From Fibrella aquatilis (GTDB lineage: Bacteria; Bacteroidota; Bacteroidia; Cytophagales; Spirosomataceae), in assembly GCF_017353255.1 (NCBI RefSeq), contig NZ_JAFMYU010000001.1, forward strand, positions 124,001 to 188,000: a DNA stretch of 64,000 nt, in the 5' to 3' direction. Positions 36,419 through 43,017 of the stretch are shown here, in pieces; positions within the stretch are counted from its first letter, which is position 1; every line of letters begins with the position of its first letter. The notes under the pieces were generated by a model. It was not told the DNA's origin. It ran no database searches and saw nothing but the letters and a program-made list of their open reading frames with translations. The translations under genes and the position numbers were made by a program.

Positions 36419-37270
36419 ATGCGTTGGTCTGTTTTGCTACGGTGGTCTTTATCGCTCCTGATTGCCCTGCCGCTGGCAGCCCTGCTGCTGTTCCCGTCGC
36501 TCTGGCGCTGCCTCACCATTCGGTATGCTTCCGGCTTTACAGCACAGACCGAGGCCAACCGCACCCTCTACATCAGTCAGGATGCCTCGCCCCGGCAGCG
36601 CGAGGTACTGCTGGCCCATTTCGATCAGGCCAGCGACCGGATCAACCAGTTTTGGGGGAAATCGGCTGGGCGGGCGTTGCTTATATACTGCCCCACGCAG
36701 GCGCAATATGCCCAGTACTGTTCGGGTGGCGAAGGGGCTGGGTGCAGCCTCGGCATGCCCTGGGGAGCTTCGTTCCTCGTGCTAGGCCCCGATGGTAACA
36801 ACGTCGACGTGATGGCCCACGAACTTTGCCACGACGAATTGTTTGCCCGGCTGGGGTGGTTTACCATCAAACGAGAGGTGCCGCAGTGGTTCAACGAGGG
36901 CCTGGCGCTCATGGTCGATTACCGATTCACCACCGCCACCAACAGTGCTGCCGTGCGTTTTCTGGAGTACGACGCCCAGTGGAACTACCGCGCTCATGGC
37001 CCGGCGGGACTGTCCCCGCAGTTTGTACCAGAACTATCGTCACTGGAGACCACGCGCGATTTTTTTTACGGCGACTACAGCCGGGTCATGCTGGCCTACC
37101 TCACCGCTGGCCGTGAGGTGTCGCGGTGGATGGCCACGGCCGGCTCAGACGCGCTGACGCGGTTACTGGCTGACCTTGAGACGGGTAAGTCGTTTGCCGA
37201 TGCCTACCAGTATGCCCACAAGAAAAAATCTCCTGCGCAGCCCCCTGCCGGGCCAAAAACGGTTCATTAA
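36419..37270 (+). CDS. Membrane-anchored gluzincin-type metallopeptidase
   Basis: The 283-residue protein has an N-terminal hydrophobic segment (about 5-28) and then an extracytoplasmic domain. The zinc motif is HELCH in NNVDVMAHELCHDELFARLGW, and the third ligand is probably Glu in QWFNEGLALMVDY, about 30 residues on. That arrangement is gluzincin-like (peptidase MA clan). The cysteine pair in the middle may form a disulfide. The substrate is unknown. It diverges from the renalase-like gene with a 41-bp gap. Confidence 0.8.
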   Translation: MRWSVLLRWSLSLLIALPLAALLLFPSLWRCLTIRYASGFTAQTEANRTLYISQDASPRQREVLLAHFDQASDRINQFWGKSAGRALLIYCPTQAQYAQYCSGGEGAGCSLGMPWGASFLVLGPDGNNVDVMAHELCHDELFARLGWFTIKREVPQWFNEGLALMVDYRFTTATNSAAVRFLEYDAQWNYRAHGPAGLSPQFVPELSSLETTRDFFYGDYSRVMLAYLTAGREVSRWMATAGSDALTRLLADLETGKSFADAYQYAHKKKSPAQPPAGPKTVH

Positions 37271-37312
37271 AAAAGTTCTCCTGCCAGCAGGCCAAGCGCA
37301 TAGCCCGGTTGT

Positions 37313-37320
37313 TATCTTTG
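37313..37320 (+). promoter_or_regulatory. -7 promoter box of the DUF721 gene
   Basis: The sequence is TATCTTTG, a TAnnTTTG match 25 bases upstream of ATG 37346. Confidence 0.5.
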
Positions 37321-37345
37321 TCTATACGCCTCATAGTATTCTGTA

Positions 37346-37663
37346 ATGACTAAAAAGTACGTCAGCGCCACTTCCCGCGACCCGGGTACCACCACCGTGA
37401 AGGAGGCGTTCGATAAGCTGCTGCAGGTCTATAAGTTACGGGGCCGGTTCAACGAGACCTACCTCGAAACGTTCTGGGGCAAAATGATGGGGCCTATGAT
37501 TGCCTCCCGCACCACCCGCCTCTACGTCCGCGACCGCACCCTCTACATCGAACTGTCGTCGGCCCCCCTCCGCAACGAACTGGTCAACGCCAAGCAAAAG
37601 CTCATTCAGGTCGTCAACAAAGAAGTCGGCGCCGATGTGATTGATGATGTAGTGTTTACGTAG
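37346..37663 (+). CDS. DUF721 (DciA-like) protein
   Basis: The 105-residue protein is a compact DUF721 domain. An N-terminal helix contains VKEAFDKLLQVYKLRGRFNE, followed by the W-G motif FWGKMMGPMIASRTT and the strands LYVRDRTLYIELSSAPLRNEL with KLIQVVNKEVG. DciA proteins with this domain are ancestral loaders of the DnaB helicase in bacteria that lack DnaC, so this may act at replication. The short form lacks extra domains. Its last 8 bp overlap the end of the converging deacetylase gene. Confidence 0.85.
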   Translation: MTKKYVSATSRDPGTTTVKEAFDKLLQVYKLRGRFNETYLETFWGKMMGPMIASRTTRLYVRDRTLYIELSSAPLRNELVNAKQKLIQVVNKEVGADVIDDVVFT

Positions 37664-38444
37664 AGAGCGTTTCCGCAAACTCACCCATCGTGGCGTAGTC
37701 GCCGTGCTGACGGAGGAAACGGAGCAGGGTTTCTACGCGGTCGAGGAGTTCGTGGTTTGAATGACGCTTTACGTAAGCCGGAATTTTATCGAAGGCCGCG
37801 AGGTCGGTGAACTCCCAGGGGTGGACGTACAGGTTTACGTAGCCATCGGCGCGGAGCGTTTCCAGGCACAGCTGCTTGTAGAAGGCGAAGGGAAAGTTTT
37901 TCAGACTAAGCCAGAACAGGGGCAACCGCAGCCGGGGCGTCACCGAAGCCGGAATCTGCCAGACCGACAGTTCTTTAAACGGTAAGCGTGGCTCTCCCCA
38001 ATGATTATACCGACCCGGAATAAACGTGGGATGCAGCGACGAATTGTAGATATAGCCCGCCTCGGCTACCTCCTGGGGGTTAGTGTCGCCCATGCGTGCC
38101 CGCCGGAATCCGCGAACGGGCTTACCCAGTAGTGTTTCCAGTGCCTGTTTCGATTTGGCCAGGTCGCCGGGTTCAAACGTGGTATGGTAGTAGCCGTGCG
38201 AGGCAATCTCGTGGCGCTGGGCCAGCTGGTTTATTAGTGCTGGTTCGTGCAGGGCGTAGTTGGCCGTGGTGAATAGGGTGGTGCGGGCGTTGAGGGCCTC
38301 AAACCGCTCGGCCAGCAGACGCAGGCCTTTGGTCGAAACGGCAATCTGGTCTAAGAGCGACAGGTCGTGGCCGTATTCGAGGGCCGTATCAAATTCTTCT
38401 ACGTCAACGGTGAAGAGTATGCGCGGGGGGCTGGTGCTTGCCAT
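37656..38444 (-). CDS. Polysaccharide deacetylase family protein
   Basis: The 262-residue NodB-type enzyme removes acetyl groups from sugar polymers or glycolipids. The catalytic start is FTVDVEEFDT with the Asp pair, the metal-binding His motif is SHGYYHTTFEPGDL, and the later Arg motif is RGFRRARMGD. There is no signal peptide, so it acts in the cytoplasm or on a lipid-linked sugar. It overlaps the upstream glycosyltransferase gene by 46 bp and is surely translated from the same message. The pair looks like an undecaprenyl-phosphate-sugar modifying module (ArnC/ArnD-like order), which is inference. Confidence 0.85.
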   Translation of the reverse strand: MASTSPPRILFTVDVEEFDTALEYGHDLSLLDQIAVSTKGLRLLAERFEALNARTTLFTTANYALHEPALINQLAQRHEIASHGYYHTTFEPGDLAKSKQALETLLGKPVRGFRRARMGDTNPQEVAEAGYIYNSSLHPTFIPGRYNHWGEPRLPFKELSVWQIPASVTPRLRLPLFWLSLKNFPFAFYKQLCLETLRADGYVNLYVHPWEFTDLAAFDKIPAYVKRHSNHELLDRVETLLRFLRQHGDYATMGEFAETLST

Positions 38445-39397
38445 GTAATGACTTCCTCAATCTCGCTCGTGTCGCCAATAATGTAGGGTGGGCGCTGTTT
38501 TACTTCCACGAACGTTTTGCCCAAATATACGCCGATAATACCGATGACGATAAATTGGGCACCCCCGATCAGCAGCGTCAGGAGCACCACGGTGGTATAG
38601 CCGGAGACAATGCCGTCCATGAAAAAGTACTCATACAGCACCTCCAGGCCGAAAAGTACCGAGAACAGGGCCATCACTAACCCCAGCACCACCGAGGCAT
38701 AGAGTGGCTTGGTGGTGAACGACGTAATGCCCATCACCGCCAGCTGAATCATCTTCTTAAACGAGTATTTGGTGGTGCCGGCAAAGCGCGCAGCGGGTTC
38801 ATACTCGATCCGGCACTGCCGAAAGCCCACCCACGAAATCATGCCCCGCAGAAACAGATCGTTCTCTTTGAAGGTCTTTAGTGTATCGATCACCTTCCGG
38901 TCGAGCAGGCGGAAATCGGCGGCACCGTCTTCCAGGTCCAGGTCAGAGGCCGCCCGTAGCAGCTTGTAAAAGTTGCGCGACGTAAAGCGTTTGCGCCATG
39001 AAAGCGTAGGGTCGGGCTTGCGCACGGTGTAGACCACCTCGAAGCCTTCACGCCATTTCTGTACCAGGGTCGGGATCAGTTCAGGTGGGTGCTGCAAATC
39101 GGCGTCGAGGCTGATGGCGCAGACGCCCCGGGCGTGTTCATAGCCCGCCCGCAGGGCCATCTGATGCCCGAAGTTTCGTGAAAAAGAAATAAACCGGACC
39201 TGCTCATGCACCTGACTCAACCGACGTAACACTGCTTTGGTCTGATCGGTGCTGCCGTCGTCAATGATCAGAATTTCATAAGGCCCCAGTGGCTCCATCA
39301 CCTCGTGTAGCCGTTCTACCAGCACCGGCAGGTTCTCTTCTTCATTGAAGGCGGGAACAACAAGGCTGATAAGGTTGGGCGTAACTGGGACGTTCAT
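38399..39397 (-). CDS. Glycosyltransferase family 2, GtrB/DPM1-like with C-terminal membrane spans
   Basis: The 332-residue enzyme probably transfers a sugar from a nucleotide donor to polyprenyl phosphate. It starts SLVVPAFNEEENLPVLVERL, and the donor motif is IIDDGSTDQT. Another motif is SFSRNFGHQMALRAGYEHARG, and the acidic site is ISLDADLQHPPE. Two membrane spans follow at about 235-260 and 268-295, then a YLGKTFVEVKQRPPYI tail, all typical of the GtrB/ArnC family. Its 3' end overlaps the deacetylase gene by 46 bp. The two enzymes likely act in sequence on one lipid-linked sugar. Confidence 0.9.
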   Translation of the reverse strand: MNVPVTPNLISLVVPAFNEEENLPVLVERLHEVMEPLGPYEILIIDDGSTDQTKAVLRRLSQVHEQVRFISFSRNFGHQMALRAGYEHARGVCAISLDADLQHPPELIPTLVQKWREGFEVVYTVRKPDPTLSWRKRFTSRNFYKLLRAASDLDLEDGAADFRLLDRKVIDTLKTFKENDLFLRGMISWVGFRQCRIEYEPAARFAGTTKYSFKKMIQLAVMGITSFTTKPLYASVVLGLVMALFSVLFGLEVLYEYFFMDGIVSGYTTVVLLTLLIGGAQFIVIGIIGVYLGKTFVEVKQRPPYIIGDTSEIEEVITWQAPAPRAYSSPLT

Positions 39398-39459
39398 GAA
39401 GAATAGCTAACAGACCCACAAATATACGGGAAACGGCTGTTAGGGCAGTTTTGGCCAAT

Positions 39460-39984
39460 TCACAGCCAGTCACCTAATCGGTTTAGTACGTCCTGCTCGG
39501 TGGCGTTGCCGGAGATGATGATGTCGGCTTGTTGGTAGATGGGCAGGCGCGACTGGTATTTCAGGCGGAGGTTGGTGAGCAGTTCAGTATCGTTTGCTCT
39601 AAACAGGGGGCGTTCGGCCTGTTCGTTGGGATGCTGTTCGGCGTGGAGCAACATCCGTTCCCAGATAAATTCGGGTGGCACGTCCAGAAACACCGACACG
39701 CCCGTGGCTTTGATATAGGCCATGTTGTCGTGGTAGATGGGCATACCGCCCCCCGTGGCCACTACCAGGTTGGCACCGGGTTTAATGGTACGTAGCACAC
39801 GGGCTTCTAACTCCCGGAAATGGTCTTCGCCAAATTTCTCGAAAAGCTGCGCCACGGTCAGCCCTTCTTCGCGCTGAATAACCCGGTCAGTATCTGTAAA
39901 GTGGTAATGTAGTTCGCGGGCCAGCCGCTTCCCCAGCGTCGTCTTCCCCGACGAAGGCATACCGATCAGGAAGATGTTCTTCAT
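39460..39984 (-). CDS. aroK: Shikimate kinase
   Basis: AroK phosphorylates shikimate in the aromatic amino-acid pathway. The 174-residue product has the Walker A loop GMPSSGKTTLGKRL, the substrate-binding residues in FTDTDRVIQREEGLTVAQLFEKFGE, the Arg in FRELEARVL, and VATGGGMPIY. The start is ATG 39984. The longer frame to 40068 only reads a GTGAAAGA-word repeat. The repeat immediately upstream may carry its promoter or may have replaced it. Confidence 0.94.
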   Translation of the reverse strand: MKNIFLIGMPSSGKTTLGKRLARELHYHFTDTDRVIQREEGLTVAQLFEKFGEDHFRELEARVLRTIKPGANLVVATGGGMPIYHDNMAYIKATGVSVFLDVPPEFIWERMLLHAEQHPNEQAERPLFRANDTELLTNLRLKYQSRLPIYQQADIIISGNATEQDVLNRLGDWL

Positions 39985-40085
39985 GAGTGAAAGAGTGATT
40001 GGTGAAAGAGTGAAGGAGTGAAAGAGTGGTTGCTGTTGCGCACTACGCTGGAGCAACCACTCTTTCACTCCTTCACTCTTTCACC
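39985..40085. repeat. Intergenic palindrome, GTGAAAGA-word dialect
   Basis: Perfect 34-bp arms (40001-40034 with 40052-40085) close on a 17-nt loop. The words are GTGAAAGA, GTGATTG, GTGAAGGA. The right arm encodes the last residues VKE and the stop of the neighbouring DoxX-like gene (stop at 40073). The left end abuts the aroK start codon. Confidence 0.9.
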
Positions 40086-41218
40086 AACCCCACTACTTCC
40101 GCCTTGTCCGGGGTGCGGTTGTGGTGCCACTTGCCTTTTACGACGCCGTTGCTGAGGAGCCAGGTGCCGGGGTCGGTGCGCATGATGGTTTTCAGGACGG
40201 TAGCGTCGCCTTTGTAGGTGGGCAACACCAGTTGGAATTCTTTTTTGAAGGCGTTGATGTCCTCATCAGAGGCCGAGGTGAGGAGAATAGGTATCACGGC
40301 CGTGCCTTTGAGGCTGTTGACCAGCGACCGGATGGCGGGCATGGCCCCGGCGTCGACGTGCTTCACGTCTTTTACGATCACAAACAGCTTGTTACCCTCG
40401 AACGTCTGCGGTGTGAAATCACCCTCGGCATCGTTCCAAACCCGGTAGTCGGTGATCTTGGGCTTGGCCGATTCGTTGAGCAACACCATTTCCTTGAACT
40501 TGTAGGTGGTATCGGTAGGATATTTGTCGAGTCGTTCGGTCTTGCCGTTTTTGGTCATAACATACTCATACCGAAGCGGTTCTGACGGCTTCATCTGCGC
40601 CGGAATGCTCTTACCCACGGCATACGGCAGCATATCCCAGGGTGGCAGATACTGAATGGCGTAGACACCCAACCCCACCGAGAGCACCAGGGCCACGAAG
40701 ACCAGCCAGCCCGTTTTGCGGGACTTCATGCGGTTGCGGTGGCCGATGATGTAGAGAATGAGCACCATCAGCACTACGTCTTTGGTAAATGACGTCCAGG
40801 GCTTTAGTTTCAGCGCCTCACCAAAACAACCACAGTCGGTGACGCGGTTGAGGTAGGCCGAATAGAAGGTGAGGAACGTGAAAAAACTAACCAGCAGGAG
40901 TAGCAGCCAGGTGGTTAGTTTGGGCCGGTAAGACGCCAGCAGGGCCACGCCCAGCACCACTTCTGCCACGCACATGAACACCGAAATGAAAAGCATGTAT
41001 GGTAGGGTGGCGGTAAACAGCGGCGCCAGCACGGGCAGATCCTGAGCAAATACCTCGAAATATTCGTCCATCTTGATCTGCGTACCCACGGGGTCGTTGA
41101 GTTTGATGAGACCGGATATCACAAACAGAATACCCACCGCAAAACGGGCAATACGGGCGGCAATCAGCGTTTTCGAGATCCGCGCCTTCATCGGGGGCTG
41201 TGGTGTGGTGGTGTTCAT
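40073..41218 (-). CDS. BT_3928-like protein: DoxX-type membrane domain plus thioredoxin-like domain
   Basis: The 381-residue membrane protein has four hydrophobic spans in residues 20-150 (GILFVISGLIKLNDPVGT, the DoxX start; then VTDCGCFGEAL). A further span lies at about 170-190. A soluble C-terminal domain has thioredoxin-like strands (GNKLFVIVKDVKHVDAG) but no CxxC. A Cys pair (CGC) is present between the membrane helices. The family is common in Bacteroidota, probably redox-linked, with no proven function. It overlaps the upstream DUF1599 gene by 4 bp. Its last codons lie in a repeat arm. Confidence 0.82.
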   Translation of the reverse strand: MNTTTPQPPMKARISKTLIAARIARFAVGILFVISGLIKLNDPVGTQIKMDEYFEVFAQDLPVLAPLFTATLPYMLFISVFMCVAEVVLGVALLASYRPKLTTWLLLLLVSFFTFLTFYSAYLNRVTDCGCFGEALKLKPWTSFTKDVVLMVLILYIIGHRNRMKSRKTGWLVFVALVLSVGLGVYAIQYLPPWDMLPYAVGKSIPAQMKPSEPLRYEYVMTKNGKTERLDKYPTDTTYKFKEMVLLNESAKPKITDYRVWNDAEGDFTPQTFEGNKLFVIVKDVKHVDAGAMPAIRSLVNSLKGTAVIPILLTSASDEDINAFKKEFQLVLPTYKGDATVLKTIMRTDPGTWLLSNGVVKGKWHHNRTPDKAEVVGLVKE

Positions 41219-41748
41219 AGGGTCAGTTTGATGAGGCAGAAAACGGCGTAATTAATCATGTCCATATAGTTGGCTTCTACACCTTCCGACACCAGCGTAG
41301 CTCCTTGATTATCTTCAATTTGCTTAGTGCGCAGCAGCTTCATCAAAATAATGTCGGTCATAGAGCTAACGCGCATGTCGCGCCAGGCCTCGCCGTAATC
41401 GTGGTTTTTGGCGAAGAGTAGGTCCATCACCTGGTTCATCTGCCCGTCGTAGAGGCGTTCCAGTTCGTCGGTAGGAATGTCGGTGCGGGTGTCGGTGGCA
41501 AGTTGTAACTGGATCAGGGCCATCACGCAATAATTGATGATACCCACAAACTCAGGTTCGATGCCCTCGCCCACCTTGCTCACGCCTTTTTCCTGCAACG
41601 TGCGGATGCGCTGGGCCTTAATAAAAATCTGGTCGGTAATGCTCGACAGCCGGAGAATGCGCCAGGCCGTGCCGTAGTCCTGGTTTTTTTTCAGAAATAA
41701 GTCCTTGCAGCGCTGAATTACCTGCCGATATTGGGATTCTGTTGACAA
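41215..41748 (-). CDS. DUF1599 protein
   Basis: The 177-residue protein consists of two copies of the DUF1599 unit, visible as KNQDYGTAWRILRLSSITDQIFIKAQRIRTLQ and KNHDYGEAWRDMRVSSMTDIILMKLLRTKQIE (each recognised by DYGxAWR plus SSxTDxI). The family has no assigned activity. The fold may bind nucleotides through the paired helices, which is a guess. It is translationally coupled to the BT_3928-like gene (4-bp overlap) and divergent from folP, an order I recall in several Bacteroidota. Confidence 0.9.
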   Translation of the reverse strand: MSTESQYRQVIQRCKDLFLKKNQDYGTAWRILRLSSITDQIFIKAQRIRTLQEKGVSKVGEGIEPEFVGIINYCVMALIQLQLATDTRTDIPTDELERLYDGQMNQVMDLLFAKNHDYGEAWRDMRVSSMTDIILMKLLRTKQIEDNQGATLVSEGVEANYMDMINYAVFCLIKLTL

Positions 41749-41754
41749 AATAAG

Positions 41755-41876
41755 TTTAAAGTCTAAGGTTCAATGTTTAACGTGTATAGCCCAAGGCAGC
41801 TAGCCTTTGAGGTCTAACGTTTACTGTCGGCAGAGGTGTAGACATTGAACAGTAAACGTTAAACATTGAACTGTTT
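41755..41876. repeat. Intergenic palindrome, GTTTAAC-word dialect
   Basis: Two nested inverted repeats are visible: 41768-41783 with 41856-41871 (16 bp), and 41816-41827 with 41849-41860 (12 bp). Both are built of 7-bp words (TTTAAAG, TCTAAGG, TTCAATG, TTTAACG). It fills the gap between the divergent DUF1599 and folP starts, where both promoters should be. Confidence 0.85.
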
Positions 41877-41879
41877 TCA

Positions 41880-42737
41880 ATGGCCGAAATTACGAAAAAA
41901 ACGCTCAGTTGCCGGGGTCGAACTCTTGACCTGACCGTACCGAAGGTGATGGGAATCATCAACAGCACCCCCGATTCATTCTATGTCGGCAGCCGGCTGG
42001 ACCTGGGGCGCGAGGTAGCAACGGCCGCCGTAGCGACGGCCGCCCGGATGCTGGAGGAAGGGGCTACGTTTCTCGACGTGGGTGGCTACTCGACCAGGCC
42101 TGGCGCGACAGACATTAGCCCCGCCGAAGAGGCCGACCGCGTGCTACCCGTGATTGAAGCCATCCTCGACAGCTTCCCCGACGCGCTGATCTCTGTAGAC
42201 ACGTTCCGGGCCGAGGTGGCGCGGCAGGCCGTGGAGCAGGGCGCAGTACTCATTAACGACGTATCGGGCGGAACGCTGGACGGGGACATGTTTGCCACGG
42301 TGGCCGCACTGGGCGTTCCCTATGTGCTGATGCACCTTCGCGGCACGCCACAGACCATGCAGTCGTTGACGCAGTATGGCGATCTGGTGCCCGACGTGGT
42401 GGCCGAGTTGGGTGAACAGTTAGCCAAATTACGGGCACACGGACCGGTGCAGGCCATCATCGACCCTGGATTTGGGTTTGCCAAAACGGCTGATCAAAAT
42501 TTTTTGCTCCTCCGCGAACTGGCTGCTTTCAACGTTTTCGATGCTCCCATTCTAGTGGGCCTTTCGCGGAAGGCTACGATCTATAAGACGCTGAATACCA
42601 GCGCCGAATTCGCCTTGAATGGCACGACGATACTGAACACCGTGGCCCTGCTGGGTGGGGCGTCTATCCTGCGCGTTCACGACGTGCGCGAGGCCGTTGA
42701 GGTGGTGATGCTGACCGAGAGATTAAAAAAAGTTTGA
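41880..42737 (+). CDS. folP: Dihydropteroate synthase
   Basis: FolP condenses p-aminobenzoate with hydroxymethyl-dihydropterin diphosphate in folate synthesis and is the sulfonamide target. The 285-residue TIM-barrel product has the two family signatures: VMGIINSTPDSFYVGSR and GATFLDVGGYSTRPGA. Later it has LINDVSGGTLDGDM, IDPGFGFAKTADQN and VGLSRKATIYKTL. The length is normal. The start ATG directly follows a GTTTAAC-word palindrome. A tRNA-Lys gene with its own promoter follows. Confidence 0.95.
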   Translation: MAEITKKTLSCRGRTLDLTVPKVMGIINSTPDSFYVGSRLDLGREVATAAVATAARMLEEGATFLDVGGYSTRPGATDISPAEEADRVLPVIEAILDSFPDALISVDTFRAEVARQAVEQGAVLINDVSGGTLDGDMFATVAALGVPYVLMHLRGTPQTMQSLTQYGDLVPDVVAELGEQLAKLRAHGPVQAIIDPGFGFAKTADQNFLLLRELAAFNVFDAPILVGLSRKATIYKTLNTSAEFALNGTTILNTVALLGGASILRVHDVREAVEVVMLTERLKKV

Positions 42738-42768
42738 CACCCGGCTTGCGATCCCAAACGGGAAACCC

Positions 42769-42776
42769 TACTTTTG
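42769..42776 (+). promoter_or_regulatory. Promoter of tRNA-Lys
   Basis: TACTTTTG matches the -7 box, with a TTG (42746-42748) 20 bases upstream as the -33 element. The tRNA starts 36 bases downstream. Confidence 0.65.
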
Positions 42777-42812
42777 CAGTCCCAAAACGGTACTAACAGC
42801 GCTGTAGGGAAC

Positions 42813-42885
42813 GATCTGGTAGCTCAGCTGGTAGAGCAATACACTTTTAATGTATGGGTCCTGGGTTCGAATCCCAGCCGGATCA
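42813..42885 (+). tRNA. tRNA-Lys (TTT)
   Basis: The 73-nt sequence folds as a full cloverleaf. The acceptor GATCTGG pairs with CCGGATC, the D arm is GCTC-AGCTGGTA-GAGC, and the anticodon loop CTTTTAA holds TTT. The T arm is CTGGG-TTCGAAT-CCCAG, with discriminator A. No CCA is encoded. Confidence 0.97.
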
Positions 42886-42894
42886 CGAGGGTAT

Positions 42895-42935
42895 AAAAGA
42901 GGGGCGGTAAGCAAAATGCTTACTGCCCCTCTTTT
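42895..42935. terminator. Terminator after tRNA-Lys
   Basis: A long stem (42896-42912 with 42918-42934, one bulge) is flanked by A and T tracts and can act in both directions. Confidence 0.75.
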
Positions 42936-43013
42936 AATGTTTAAAGTCCAAAGTTGCGTCGCGAAACAGAGTACCGCATGCGAAGCAACCTTGGACTTTA
43001 GACATTGAATCTT
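42936..43013. repeat. Intergenic palindrome, GTTTAAA/GTCCAA-word dialect
   Basis: Arms 42936-42962 and 42980-43006 pair over 27 bp with three mismatches. Heptamer words TGTTTAA and AGTCCAA are visible. It lies between the tRNA-Lys terminator and the end of the DUF5686 gene. Confidence 0.8.
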
Positions 43014-43017
43014 ACAC

